Counted from the stretch's first letter, positions 33,503 through 42,476 are shown. The stretch: 64,000 nt of DNA from Bacillus sp. SORGH_AS_0510 (GCF_030818775.1 NZ_JAUTAU010000001.1:3042001-3106000), one strand, 5' to 3'. Translations and numbers: made by a program. The notes: generated from the sequence alone by a model not told the origin.

Positions 33503-34657
33503 AGGCATCTGATTTGATTGAGCCAACATTGCTTGTGCTGCTTGAGAAAGAATAGAATTCTTAGTTTGGTTCATCATTTCTTTCGCCATATCGACGTCTC
33601 TTACACGAGATTCAGCAGCTGTTAAGTTTTCAGAAGATGTACCAAGATTGTTAATTGTATGTTCTAAACGATTTTGTGCTGCACCAAGAGTTGAACGTTG
33701 CTTAGATACTTGTTTAATCGCTGCATCAAGGGATGATGTTAATGCATCTGCTTTTGCTTGTGTATCAACGATTGTATTTGCAGCACCATTTACTAAAGTT
33801 CCAATTTCACTACCAGCACTTCCTAGTGTAGTGGAATCCATTTTTGAGAATGAAACTGCTAGTTTTTCGTCGTTAGTTCCATTTGACCCAATAGCAAAAC
33901 TAGCTGATGAGTTGGCACCAGTTGTTATTGTTAAAGAATTTACGTCAGCAGCTACTTGAGCAGCGGTACCAGCAGAAGCACCAGCAATTTCAATTGAAAT
34001 ACCTAATTCACTAAAATTAAGTGTTGATTTACCATCTGCACCAATAGTAGGCTCAGCTGTAATTGTTTGTGCTACAGAGTCAGAACCACGAGTTAATGTT
34101 ACCTTACCACCAGTTGCATCAGATAATGTATAAGTGTCTCCACCAAGTGCACCTGAAACATCAATTTTAGAAATTGCAGAAGTAGAAGTCGCTAATGCTT
34201 TACCTACTACTGCTGTTCCACCATTTTGAGTAGCAGATAAGTCTCCATTTAATAGTTTTTTACCGTTAAATGTTGTAGTTTTAGAGATGCGGTCAACTTC
34301 GCTTTTTAATTGTAATAATTCCTCACCGATTGCCTCACGGTCATCTGTGTTATTTGTATCTGTCGATGCTTGAACAGATAATTCACGCATACGTTGAAGT
34401 ATATCATGAGTTTCGTTTAATGCACCTTCAGCAGTTTGAATCATCGAGATTCCATCTTGAGCGTTACGTGAAGCCTGATCTAATCCACGGATTTGACCAC
34501 GCATTTTTTCAGAGATTGCAAGACCAGCAGCATCATCCCCAGCCTTATTAATACGAAGACCAGAAGATAATTTTTCCATTGATTTAGCTTGTGCATTTGA
34601 AGCACTGTTCAACTGACGGTGAGTGTTTAATGCAGCAATATTGTGGTTAATACGCAT
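33476..34657 (-). CDS. hag: Flagellin
   Basis: 393 aa as read without splicing. The D0/D1 N-terminus RINHNIAALNTHRQLNSASNAQ and LSSGLRINKAGDDAAGLAISEKMRGQ are canonical. The middle (about 150-290) is variable and Ala/Thr/Gly-rich. The C-terminal D0 runs TAAESRVRDVDMAKEMMNQTK to QAAQAMLAQSNQ. The last nine residues (PQGVLQLLR, after the Met) come partly from intron sequence. The spliced message would instead give about 399 aa ending QANQQPQGVLQLLR. GGAGG precedes the ATG. The leader holds a GGGAATTTCCC palindrome and a weak SigA-like promoter (TTGGTA, 17 bases, TTATAT, 34718-34746). No SigD element lies directly upstream, so read-through from the csrA promoters is likely. Confidence 0.97.
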   Translation of the reverse strand: MRINHNIAALNTHRQLNSASNAQAKSMEKLSSGLRINKAGDDAAGLAISEKMRGQIRGLDQASRNAQDGISMIQTAEGALNETHDILQRMRELSVQASTDTNNTDDREAIGEELLQLKSEVDRISKTTTFNGKKLLNGDLSATQNGGTAVVGKALATSTSAISKIDVSGALGGDTYTLSDATGGKVTLTRGSDSVAQTITAEPTIGADGKSTLNFSELGISIEIAGASAGTAAQVAADVNSLTITTGANSSASFAIGSNGTNDEKLAVSFSKMDSTTLGSAGSEIGTLVNGAANTIVDTQAKADALTSSLDAAIKQVSKQRSTLGAAQNRLEHTINNLGTSSENLTAAESRVRDVDMAKEMMNQTKNSILSQAAQAMLAQSNQMPQGVLQLLR

Positions 34658-34765
34658 AATAAAATTCCTCCTAGAATTAATTTACTTTAATATTTGGGAA
34701 ATTCCCTTAAAACTCATATATAATAAACCCTATGGGCTATTACCAAAAATAAATTACTTAAAATC

Positions 34766-35095
34766 TCAAATAATTTGTTCCTTTGGCTTAACATTAAACA
34801 ATTCTTCCCGATATATACTAATTTCCCTTGGTGCATCGATAGCAAAACGGAATAATCCAGATTCAGTTTGGAGAATAGTAATTTTTATGTTTTCACCAAT
34901 TTGAGTTGAAGACTCAATTATTTTAGTTCCTTTTTTAAGATACTTTCTATTAGTACTCTCTTTCACTTTAGAAATCTGAATACTCTCTGGTGCATCAATG
35001 ACTAGGCGCAGTTTTGAACCAATTTGTAAGACAGTAACCTTGATAACATCATCTATGATCACTGATTGCCCGATTTCTCTGCCTACAATGAGCAC
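34766..35095 (-). CDS. csrA: Tandem-domain CsrA-type RNA-binding regulator
   Basis: 109 aa from a GTG at 35095, chosen for GGAGGATGGTAAC just upstream and because the protein then starts like CsrA (LIVGREIGQSVIIDD). B. subtilis CsrA is 74 aa with one domain. Here residues 1-47 form one CsrA core (IKVTVLQIGSKLRLVIDAPESIQI) and residues of about 53-100 a second (TQIGENIKITIL, then FRFAIDAPREISIYREEL). CsrA binds GGA motifs in hag mRNA and blocks flagellin translation. Domain 1 keeps Arg at the R6 position but has Lys at R44; domain 2 has Lys at R6 and keeps Arg at R44. It lies 108 bases before hag, and two SigD promoters lie upstream. No fliW is seen in this window. Confidence 0.88.
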   Translation of the reverse strand: MLIVGREIGQSVIIDDVIKVTVLQIGSKLRLVIDAPESIQISKVKESTNRKYLKKGTKIIESSTQIGENIKITILQTESGLFRFAIDAPREISIYREELFNVKPKEQII

Positions 35096-35136
35096 GTTAC
35101 CATCCTCCATCGATTCATTAACTTGTACAATTCTTA

Positions 35137-35163
35137 TTATCGGAAGACTTTTCGAATTGTTTA
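35137..35163 (-). promoter_or_regulatory. Proximal SigD promoter of csrA-hag
   Basis: TAAA, 16 bases, CCGATAA on the minus strand, about 42 bases before the csrA GTG. Excellent match. Confidence 0.85.
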
Positions 35164-35272
35164 GTAGTTTTTGAAAGTTTTTTGATATTAACAAGCTTTT
35201 CTTCGTTATGTTTTTTAGATTTTTATAATTTTGTAATATCAAAGAATAATCTTGTTGTTGTTGTTATTATTA

Positions 35273-35299
35273 TTATCGGTCCTTCCTAAATTTTGTTTA
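35273..35299 (-). promoter_or_regulatory. Distal SigD promoter upstream of csrA-hag
   Basis: A second full match, TAAA, 16 bases, CCGATAA, 136 bases upstream of the proximal one and followed by an ATAATAATAACAACAACAACAAG leader split by repeats. No credible gene lies between the two promoters, so they act in tandem or the distal one gives a long leader. Confidence 0.8.
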
Positions 35300-35348
35300 G
35301 TAATTTTTATTAAATTTTTTGAAATTTCTTTTGTTGAATCAAAATAAA

Positions 35349-35395
35349 AGAACTGCTTTATCCAAGATTAATTAACTCTTAGATAAAGCAGTTCT
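35349..35395 (-). terminator. Terminator of fliD
   Basis: AGAACTGCTTTATC pairs perfectly with GATAAAGCAGTTCT (14 bp) around a 19-base loop, with TTTTATTTT after it on the minus strand. It begins 16 bases after the corrected fliD stop at 35411. Confidence 0.9.
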
Positions 35396-35410
35396 ATAAA
35401 AATAGATAAT

Positions 35411-36902
35411 TTACATTCCTAGTTGTTGTGACAGCCAAGATCCCTGTGAATTCAGCTGCTGTATTGCCTTTTCCATAGCGTCCAAATTGCTTCCACAATC
35501 GTTGTTCATAAGAGTTAACCTTATCTTGTTCTCTATCAATATTTTCATCTAAGGATTTCAATTGTTTTGCAATGGAACTTTTAGTGTCAACTAGTGAATT
35601 TGGTGAGCCAGCTAATGATCCAAGATCAGAGATTGTAGAATTTATTCTGTCATAGATTCTCCAACCAAATCCACTATTATCATGCATATTAGTATCTGTT
35701 ACTGTTGTTGAAGAACTTGTTGCCCCTGTACCCTTTGTTGAGAAAAGTTTTTTAACATCTTCTAAATTTGTCTGAAGAACTCCCTTTAGTTTCTCTTCAT
35801 TCAAAACTAACTTTCCGTTCTCCCTATAATTTGTTGAAAAATCTATCCCAATGTCTTTTAACGATTTAAAGGCTGTTGACAAAGCAGGATTTTGAACAGA
35901 CGTTACAAGACTATTTCGCATTTCTGTCAAAAATGATCGAATCGTTGAATCACTTGTTAGCAACCCACTCTTCGCTTTTTCATCCCATAACTTAATATCA
36001 TTATCTTTCATATCTTTTTTCTGATCATCCAGCAATGGTGGGTAATCACGATAGCGTTTTTCTGTTAATCTACCATTTAAGTCAGCAATAAGTTCATTGT
36101 ACTTATCAACAAATGTCTTTACTGTATCGAATATTCCTTGCGTATCACTGCTTACTCGAACTGAAATAGTACTATTTGCAGGGATTTTTTCCTTTAAATT
36201 AAACGAGACTCCCTGATATGTAAACTTATTTGAAGAAACCGCTATTTGTGTTCCATTTATAGTAACTGTGCCTGACTTTTCATCTGTTCCAGTGATATTT
36301 GTTGTATTGTCTATCTTTAAGGGGCTATTTGTATCTGTAATTGCAATATCAATTTTTTGTGCCGATCCAGTTGTCAAAGTAGTAAAAACTAATGAACCAC
36401 CCACATTTTCAGCTTTGACATTTGTTTGACTACTTTTTTCATTTATTTTTGCTACAGCTTGATCAAATGTAAGATTGGGGTCAAGTGTAATGTCAATATT
36501 GTTTAAAGTAAACGAAAGCCCCGCAGCCCCAACACTTGAAGATTCACTCGCAAAACTAACAGTAGCTGGTTTTGCTGCCTCAGCAGGTGTTGCTTCAGAA
36601 ATCACAAAATCTGTTAAGGTACTAGTACCCGCAGAAGCTACTTCTATTCTAGGATCACTAGAAGTTACAGTCTGCTTATTAAAAGTCGACTGCAAACGTA
36701 GTCCTTCCATCGCCTTACGAAATTCGTCCAATTTTTTGTTAACATCTCGGTAGGCATCCTGTTTCCAAGTGGTCGTAATTTTATTTTGCTGTAATTTGTT
36801 TAAACGAGCACTCTGAACTTTTACCAGATTTGCTACAATCTCATCCGTATTCATCCCAGATGCCAGCCCGGTGACTCTCAATGTATTATTACTATTAATC
36901 AT
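35411..36902 (-). pseudogene. fliD: fliD, filament cap protein, with a +1 frameshift near its 3' end
   Basis: Start at the ATG 36902 (AAAGGAGTGAAAAG before it), giving INSNNTLRVTGLASGMNTDEIVANLV, the FliD start. The frame holds until SYEQRLWKQF, about 24 codons from the end, then runs into unrelated residues. Dropping one G of a GG pair (plus-strand CC at 35482-35483) gives DAMEKAIQQLNSQGSWLSQQLGM and stop, the canonical FliD C-terminus, for a total of about 497 aa. The uncorrected product ends a few residues later with an altered tail. FliD caps the filament; its C-terminal helix helps form the cap, so a real shift would matter. SigD promoter at 36966-36992. Confidence 0.85.
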
Positions 36903-36965
36903 TCTTTTCACTCCTTTTCCGTTCATATCTATGTAGTTTAGTATAAAAAATTAATTTGTTTTGTA

Positions 36966-36992
36966 TTATCGGTCAAAAACCAATAATGTTAA
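36966..36992 (-). promoter_or_regulatory. SigD promoter of fliD
   Basis: TTAA, 16 bases, CCGATAA on the minus strand, about 65 bases before the fliD ATG. Confidence 0.75.
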
Positions 36993-37034
36993 GTGATTTT
37001 TCCTATATTTATAGAAAATACACCTTTACTACAA

Positions 37035-37062
37035 AAAAAGAGACGCAAAACACGTCTCTTTT
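37035..37062 (-). terminator. Terminator of flhO-flhP
   Basis: AAAGAGACG and CGTCTCTTT pair around a 7-9-base loop with a T-run, nine bases after the flhP stop. Confidence 0.85.
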
Positions 37063-37070
37063 CTATCAAA

Positions 37071-37928
37071 CTACTTTAAAATCCCATTCGCAATTCCAAT
37101 CATTTGATCCGCATAGGAAACCGCTCGTGCATTCATTTGAAACCCTCTCTGCGTGGTCATTAGATCTGTCATTTCTTTCGTTAAATCAACATTTGAACCT
37201 TCTAGAAAACCAGAAGCGATCTGCACCTCTCCTGGCTGAAGCATCCGTACATAATTAGATGCATTTGCCCCAGCAGGTAACACAGTAGAATCGATAGAAA
37301 ATTCATTCCCACCCATATTTTTTAATACATGAGGATTTTGAATATCGACAATCCCCACTTGTTGGCCAGAAATAAACGGTGTACCACTGCCATCCTTGCT
37401 TCTTAAGTTCATTTTACCATTTGCATCAATACTAACCTCATATTGGCCATCCAACTCAACCGGCTTCCCATTTTGATCGAGTAAGTAACCACCGTTCGCA
37501 TTCACTAAATGATAGCTTCCTTGTTTAGTAGGATTTGGGCTCAAATGAAAATTCCCATCGCGTGTATAACGTACCTCGTCAGCTCCTCCGGCAGTAGAAG
37601 AAGGATACCCTACTTGGAAAAAACCCTTTCCTTGAATCATTAAATCAAAAGGATTTCCAGTTGAAATACCTTGCCCTTGCTCCATGACTAGCTGAGTAAG
37701 ACCTGTTCGGGTTCCGTAGCCAACGCGCAATCCATCCGGCGTCAGGCGCCCAACTTCTTGATCCGTTCGACCTTGATTATTCAGTTGAGAAGCCAAAATC
37801 TCAGAGAAACTTTGATCTTTTCGTTTAAATCCTGGTGTGTTCACATTAGCAATATTGTTTGCAGAAGTATCAATCTTCTGTTGGTACGCTTGTAAAGCCC
37901 CAGAAGAAATATATAATGACGTATTCAA
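37071..37928 (-). CDS. flhP: FlgF/FlgG-family distal rod protein (FlhP-like)
   Basis: 285 aa. N-terminal rod signature STSANNIANVNTPGFKRKDQSF-type (residues 20-42) and C-terminal GFLEGSNVDLTKEMTDLMTTQRGFQMNARAVS halves, with a FlgG-like central part. In B. subtilis flhO and flhP encode the distal rod. The second of the pair here, 23 bases after the first. Assignment as FlhP rather than FlhO follows gene order. Confidence 0.85.
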   Translation of the reverse strand: MNTSLYISSGALQAYQQKIDTSANNIANVNTPGFKRKDQSFSEILASQLNNQGRTDQEVGRLTPDGLRVGYGTRTGLTQLVMEQGQGISTGNPFDLMIQGKGFFQVGYPSSTAGGADEVRYTRDGNFHLSPNPTKQGSYHLVNANGGYLLDQNGKPVELDGQYEVSIDANGKMNLRSKDGSGTPFISGQQVGIVDIQNPHVLKNMGGNEFSIDSTVLPAGANASNYVRMLQPGEVQIASGFLEGSNVDLTKEMTDLMTTQRGFQMNARAVSYADQMIGIANGILK

Positions 37929-37951
37929 GTGACTTTCCCCTATTCTGGATA

Positions 37952-38836
37952 TTATCCGTTAATCTTTCCTACCGAATAAAGCTGTTCAAGTGATTGATTA
38001 TACACACTGACAACCTTTTGATTTGCCTCATAGGCCCTCACTGTCATCATCATATCGGCCATTGTTTGACCGGGATCTACATTTGATTGTTCAACATATC
38101 CCTGGTGAAGGGTAACGCCGGGATTCGTCCCACCTGCATCTTGGATAAATGGAAGTGGATTTTCAGATTTATAAACATTTCCACCTTGGCGAGTAAGATC
38201 ATAAGGATTTTGTACAACAACCATCCCAATTTGGCCCACCTGTCTAGCATTTGCAACATCATTAGGATTAGCAATTACCTGACCATTTGCATCTATGTAC
38301 AAATCATCTTTACTGACACCACCAGTGACTTGAATAGGCTTATGATCCGCACCCAGTATCTTATATCCATCAGATGTAACCAGATTCCCATTCGAATCTA
38401 AGTCCCATTTTCCATTCCGGGTATATCCAACCGATCCATCTGGAAGCTCGACAGCGAAAAAGGCTGTGGGCTTCACTGTTCGGCCATTAACAACTTGCAA
38501 AGGAATGTTCTGATCATCTATAGCAATATCTAATGGTTGATCTGTTTGAACAAGTGCCCCTTGGAGGAAGCTCGGGATCCGTTCCTGTGCATAAACACCG
38601 TTTGCTAGCTCTCCGACTGGTACCCCCTGACCTGGAATCGTTAATCCATTAGCGCCAGGAATCGTTTCATTATAGTCTCTAATACGTTCCACTAATAGTT
38701 TAGGAAATGCACGCATAACCGTATCATCCTTTTTAAACCCAGGTGTTTGTGCATTGGCGAGATTATTAGATAGTGTTTCTTGTCTACGTTCTAAGGAAAA
38801 CATCCCTGACGCTGCAGAATATAAACCTCTTAGCAT
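37952..38836 (-). CDS. flhO: FlgF/FlgG-family distal rod protein (FlhO-like)
   Basis: 294 aa. Starts LRGLYSAASGMFSLERRQE and LSNNLANAQTPGFKKDD, followed by the MRAFPKLLVERI segment that marks FlhO. The C-terminal half is GYVEQSNVDPGQTMADMMMTVRAYEANQKVV. Type III-exported rod component. It follows the SwrB-like gene by 17 bases, so yaaR, swrB-like, flhO and flhP probably form one unit. Confidence 0.87.
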   Translation of the reverse strand: MLRGLYSAASGMFSLERRQETLSNNLANAQTPGFKKDDTVMRAFPKLLVERIRDYNETIPGANGLTIPGQGVPVGELANGVYAQERIPSFLQGALVQTDQPLDIAIDDQNIPLQVVNGRTVKPTAFFAVELPDGSVGYTRNGKWDLDSNGNLVTSDGYKILGADHKPIQVTGGVSKDDLYIDANGQVIANPNDVANARQVGQIGMVVVQNPYDLTRQGGNVYKSENPLPFIQDAGGTNPGVTLHQGYVEQSNVDPGQTMADMMMTVRAYEANQKVVSVYNQSLEQLYSVGKING

Positions 38837-38853
38837 AAAAAATACCTCTCTTC

Positions 38854-39288
38854 TTAAGTACGTGCCTGTTCAGCCAATTGGAGAATAAAAGCGACTTCAC
38901 CATTACCTTTACTCAATTGCTTTGCAATCTCTTCCACTGAGAGACCTTTAGCTTGCAAATCAAAAACTTCCTTATATCGATCATTCAAAAATAAATGCTG
39001 ACCATTGTTTGCTTTTGCATTAGTGTCAGATTCAATTTTCACCGCATTCAATGCTTGAACCATTTCTGCCTTCCATTGTTCAGTCTCTCTTTGATTCATC
39101 ATATCGTGGTGCTCTATAGTTGTTTTTATATCAGTTAATTGACGCATCAATTTTTCTTGATTGGATACCATCTTTAAGGATAGTTCCAGCTGATAGTCCA
39201 TTTTTTTTCGGAAAGAACTCTTGATGACTAAATACAGCACAGCGATAAAATTGACTACTAAAGTTGCTACATTTAGATATTCTTGCAC
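38854..39288 (-). CDS. SwrB/DUF6115-like single-pass membrane protein
   Basis: 144 aa. One membrane helix (about residues 6-25, VATLVVNFIAVLYLVIK), a helical linker, and a C-terminal motif NDRYKEVFDLQAKGLSVEEIAKQLSKGNGEVAFILQL shared with SwrB and DUF6115 proteins. SwrB in B. subtilis promotes assembly of the export gate and sits after sigD; here it precedes flhO instead. Function by analogy only. Confidence 0.75.
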   Translation of the reverse strand: MQEYLNVATLVVNFIAVLYLVIKSSFRKKMDYQLELSLKMVSNQEKLMRQLTDIKTTIEHHDMMNQRETEQWKAEMVQALNAVKIESDTNAKANNGQHLFLNDRYKEVFDLQAKGLSVEEIAKQLSKGNGEVAFILQLAEQART

Positions 39289-39310
39289 GTGTTCTTCCCC
39301 TTTCTATTGA

Positions 39311-39754
39311 TCAAGTATATAAATTAATTAATAAGCCTTTAATTTCACCAATCCTGTCCAAAATAGACAGACCTTCGTCCTGCTCTTTTAGAACATGGTC
39401 GGTTAACTCCATTAATTTACGATCAAGCACCTGGATGGTTTTTAAGGTTTTATTTCCTCCGTATGGATCCCAGGTATCTGTTTGATATATTCCAACACCA
39501 TTCTTTGTTACTTCTCCCATAAACCTTTTAACCAGCTCTTTATACTTCCTCAGTTCAGAAAAAGTAGGCTTTTCACTTAAGCGTTGCCCCTGCTGGTCGA
39601 TATCTTGCAAAATTTGTTGGAGATGTTCTTTCGAGATTTCTTTTGAATAAGTATTGAATATTTTTTGAAAGGATGCAGTATTAGCTGATGTACGGTCGTT
39701 TGTTGAGAGACGGGAATCCCCTATACTAATCCTTACCTGGTCCTGTATTTTCAA
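39311..39754 (-). CDS. yaaR: YaaR family protein (DUF327)
   Basis: 147 aa, the usual length for YaaR. LQQILQDIDQQGQRLSEKPTFSELRKYKELVKRFMGEV and the late DRKLMELTDHVLKEQ (split) identify DUF327. The function is not well defined; genes of this family occur next to flagellar genes in some Bacillaceae. It is the first gene of the unit leading to flhO and flhP. The 39755-39902 stretch upstream is A/T-rich with no clear promoter. Confidence 0.8.
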   Translation of the reverse strand: MKIQDQVRISIGDSRLSTNDRTSANTASFQKIFNTYSKEISKEHLQQILQDIDQQGQRLSEKPTFSELRKYKELVKRFMGEVTKNGVGIYQTDTWDPYGGNKTLKTIQVLDRKLMELTDHVLKEQDEGLSILDRIGEIKGLLINLYT

Positions 39755-39902
39755 GTGAATTCACCCCCATCGTATCTCTTCCAATCATTCTTGTGAAAAA
39801 GTATCAAAATAAATCAAAATTATGTTGTAATTATACCCCAACTTTTTATAAATTTCATTAAAAGTTGTATATTTTTAAGTATGATAGTTTTAATATAATA
39901 TC

Positions 39903-40080
39903 TCTTTTAAATTTGTCTGTTTATTTCCGCTCCAGGCGCTTCGCTTTCCGTGGGTGTTTCGGCGAGCCTCCTCGACGCAAGCGTCTGCGGGGTCTCTCCT
40001 GAACCATACTCCCACAGGAGTCTTCGCGCCTTCCGCTCCAATCAACTGGGTATTAAACCAACAATCTTTCTAACACAGTC
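39903..40080. repeat. MITE-like repeat, copy 2 of 3
   Basis: Same orientation and interior as copies 1 and 3, but with its own variants: hairpin GACGC-AA-GCGTC where copy 1 has GGCGC-TT-GCGCC, and outer arms GGCGC/GCGCC where copy 1 has GGCACGA/TCGTGCC. Both changes keep pairing. Termini are more decayed (left TTTTAAATTTGTCTG, right complement GACTGTGTTAGAAAG). It fills the gap between yaaR and the MCP gene. Confidence 0.85.
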
Positions 40081-40133
40081 AATAAAAAACACATCCGCTT
40101 AATTGAGAAAGTGTCGTTCTTTTGATTATTTAA

Positions 40134-42318
40134 TTATTTTAGTCTTTGAATTTGTTTATTTACGTCGGTAATAGCAAGGACGACTTCTTCAACGCCCTTT
40201 GATTGTGTAACAATGGTGGAATTTAGCTCTTCGGTTTGTTGTTGAACTTTTCCAACTTCTACCGAGATTTCCTGGCCATACTTTGCTTGCTCGTTGGTGG
40301 CCATCCTCATTTGTTGAACCATTTCCTTGATACTGTTAATATTACGAACAATTTCTTCAGCCGTAAGCGCCTGTTCTTTCGTTGCGTTCGAAACAGTCGC
40401 TGATTGGCTAGTCACATTTTTTACAGCAGCGACAATGGCATGACTTCCTTTTGCTTGTTCAGCTGTAGCTATAGATATTTGGGTGTATCTGCTCCTTGGT
40501 ATTGGTAATTCCTTTTACAATCGTTCCAGCTGTGATGGATTGCTCTTTCGTAGATTGAGTCATCCCTTTTGCTTGTTTTGTTACACTTTCCATGGCTTTT
40601 GTAATAAACTCACTATTTTGGGATTGGTCTTCTGTAGCTTTTGCAATTTGATTCATTTCGAGCGATACTCGTGATATACCTTCAGAAATCTTTCTAATCG
40701 CTTGTTTCGTATTATCTGCCAATTGATTTCCTACCTTTACCTTATACGCTCCATCTTTGATAGAGGCTACTGCAACCGTCGTTTCAGTTTGAATCCCGTT
40801 AATTAAGGCAGCAATTTCCTTCGTTGCTTTTGCTGATCTTTCCGCAAGCTTACGTACCTCATCAGCAACAACTGCAAATCCTTTTCCATGTTCACCTGCG
40901 CGTGCTGCTTCAATTGCTGCGTTCAGAGCTAGTAGATTCGTTTGATCGGCAATATCATCAATCACTGCGATAATACAGCCAATTTCCTCTGAGCTCTTCC
41001 CTAAGTTTTCCATCACTACACTAGCTTGTTCTATTACATTAGAAATTTCATTCATGCCGTTTAGTGTCTTCTCCAGTGAAATTGTTCCTTCATAGGCATC
41101 TTCTTTTAACGTTTTGCTTAGCTCATTAACTGTTTGGGCACTTGCAGCTACCTGTTGAATTGAAAGAATCATCTCTTCTACTGTGTTTGCTGTTTGTTTT
41201 GCTGTATCCGTTAAGTTAACGGCATGTTCACTCACCCCATTAATTGAATGGCTCATTTCTTCGATGGAACCTGAAATTTGTTCCACATTCGTTCCTGCAT
41301 TACCCACACTGCTGGCTATCTGATCAATGGACGTCATCATTTCTTGAATAGCAGAAGATGTTTCCTCCGCAGAGATTGCAAACTGATTGGCACTAGACGC
41401 CACTAAATAAATAGAAGTACTCATTTGTTCAATTGCTGCAGAAATTTCGTCAACCCCTGAAGCTGTTACATTCGTATTCCCTGCTACTTGTTGAATGGAG
41501 GCAACTAATTCATTTATTGCATCATTGGCTTTATTCATGGAATCATCTAGTATATGAGCACTTTTCACAGTCTGGTCAATTGATGTCCTAATCCCAGTAA
41601 TAGAATGACTGGTGGCTTCAGCATTCTTCATAACCCCATCTACAGACCTACGTATAAGCTTTATCAAGAGAAATGCAATAACAATGCAAAAAATAATAGC
41701 AATAATTCCTAAAGTAATAATTTGAATTAAAAACGCTTTCGAATCCTTGTCGGCCTGAGAAATGACTTTTTTATTTTCATTATTGGTATTATCGGATAAT
41801 AGATTCAGTTTTTCTATCGCTCGATCGGCAAGAGGTTCAAGTGTATCTAATTGCTCTTCTATACCTTTGTTATTTAATATATTCGAAGATGCAATTATAC
41901 TACGAAACTGTTTCATATATTCTTCAAATGATAGATTAAAATGTTTAAGGGTTCTTTGATTTACAATAACAGTAGTGTACTTTTCCATATTCTTAGAAAG
42001 TATTTTAATTTGGTATTCCTCAGAGGATATTTTTTTTTCAATTGATGGCAGTTTATCTGGATTTCTTTCTAATGCATATCTTGTCACCAGCCATCTTACC
42101 TTAGTTACATGTTCAACCAATTCCCCTTCTAATTGTGTCTCCATTATTTTTTGTTTTCCTAGCTCATTTATATTGTTTGATAACTTTTTCGTACTTAAGA
42201 ACCCAGTTAAGGACACTATAGATAAAATAAGTAACACCAGAAAAAAACTTCCTATAATTTTTGTTCTTGTAGACCATTTCATTAAAAATATGTTTTTAAA
42301 TTTTCCATTTTTACTCAT
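40134..42318 (-). pseudogene. Methyl-accepting chemotaxis protein, interrupted by a +1 frameshift
   Basis: Start at the ATG 42318 (GAGGGATTGT before it), membrane helices at about residues 18-40 and 195-220, and a four-helix sensor region between. The signalling tip is complete ([22 protein letters not shown], then [20 protein letters not shown]). After TKEQI the frame breaks; dropping one C from CCC (plus-strand GGG, 40481-40483) continues [14 protein letters not shown] and joins the C-terminal frame that ends NKQIQRLK, about 728 aa. The unmended product lacks the last 110 residues of the adaptation helix. The 3' end is about 95% identical to that of the next MCP (42519-42860). Confidence 0.85.
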
Positions 42319-42476
42319 ACAATCCCTCACTGTCTTAAAGGTAAAAACTATTATCTATAGCTATATTTACCATGATTCCCGCCGATTTTGTTTCATTTTG
42401 ATAGATTTTTACATAATCTTTACAGTTTGTATAAAATGTTAAGTTTATATAAATTTTTTAATCAAATAAAAACAAA

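Noticed and set aside
35096..35242. N-terminal extension of CsrA from an upstream TTG
   Set aside because: It would overlap the proximal SigD promoter, has no ribosome site and no family similarity; GTG at 35095 has GGAGG.
40085..40130. Hairpin after the frameshifted MCP as a terminator
   Set aside because: Pairing is short and imperfect (ACAC/GTGT base with mismatched arms); too weak to call.
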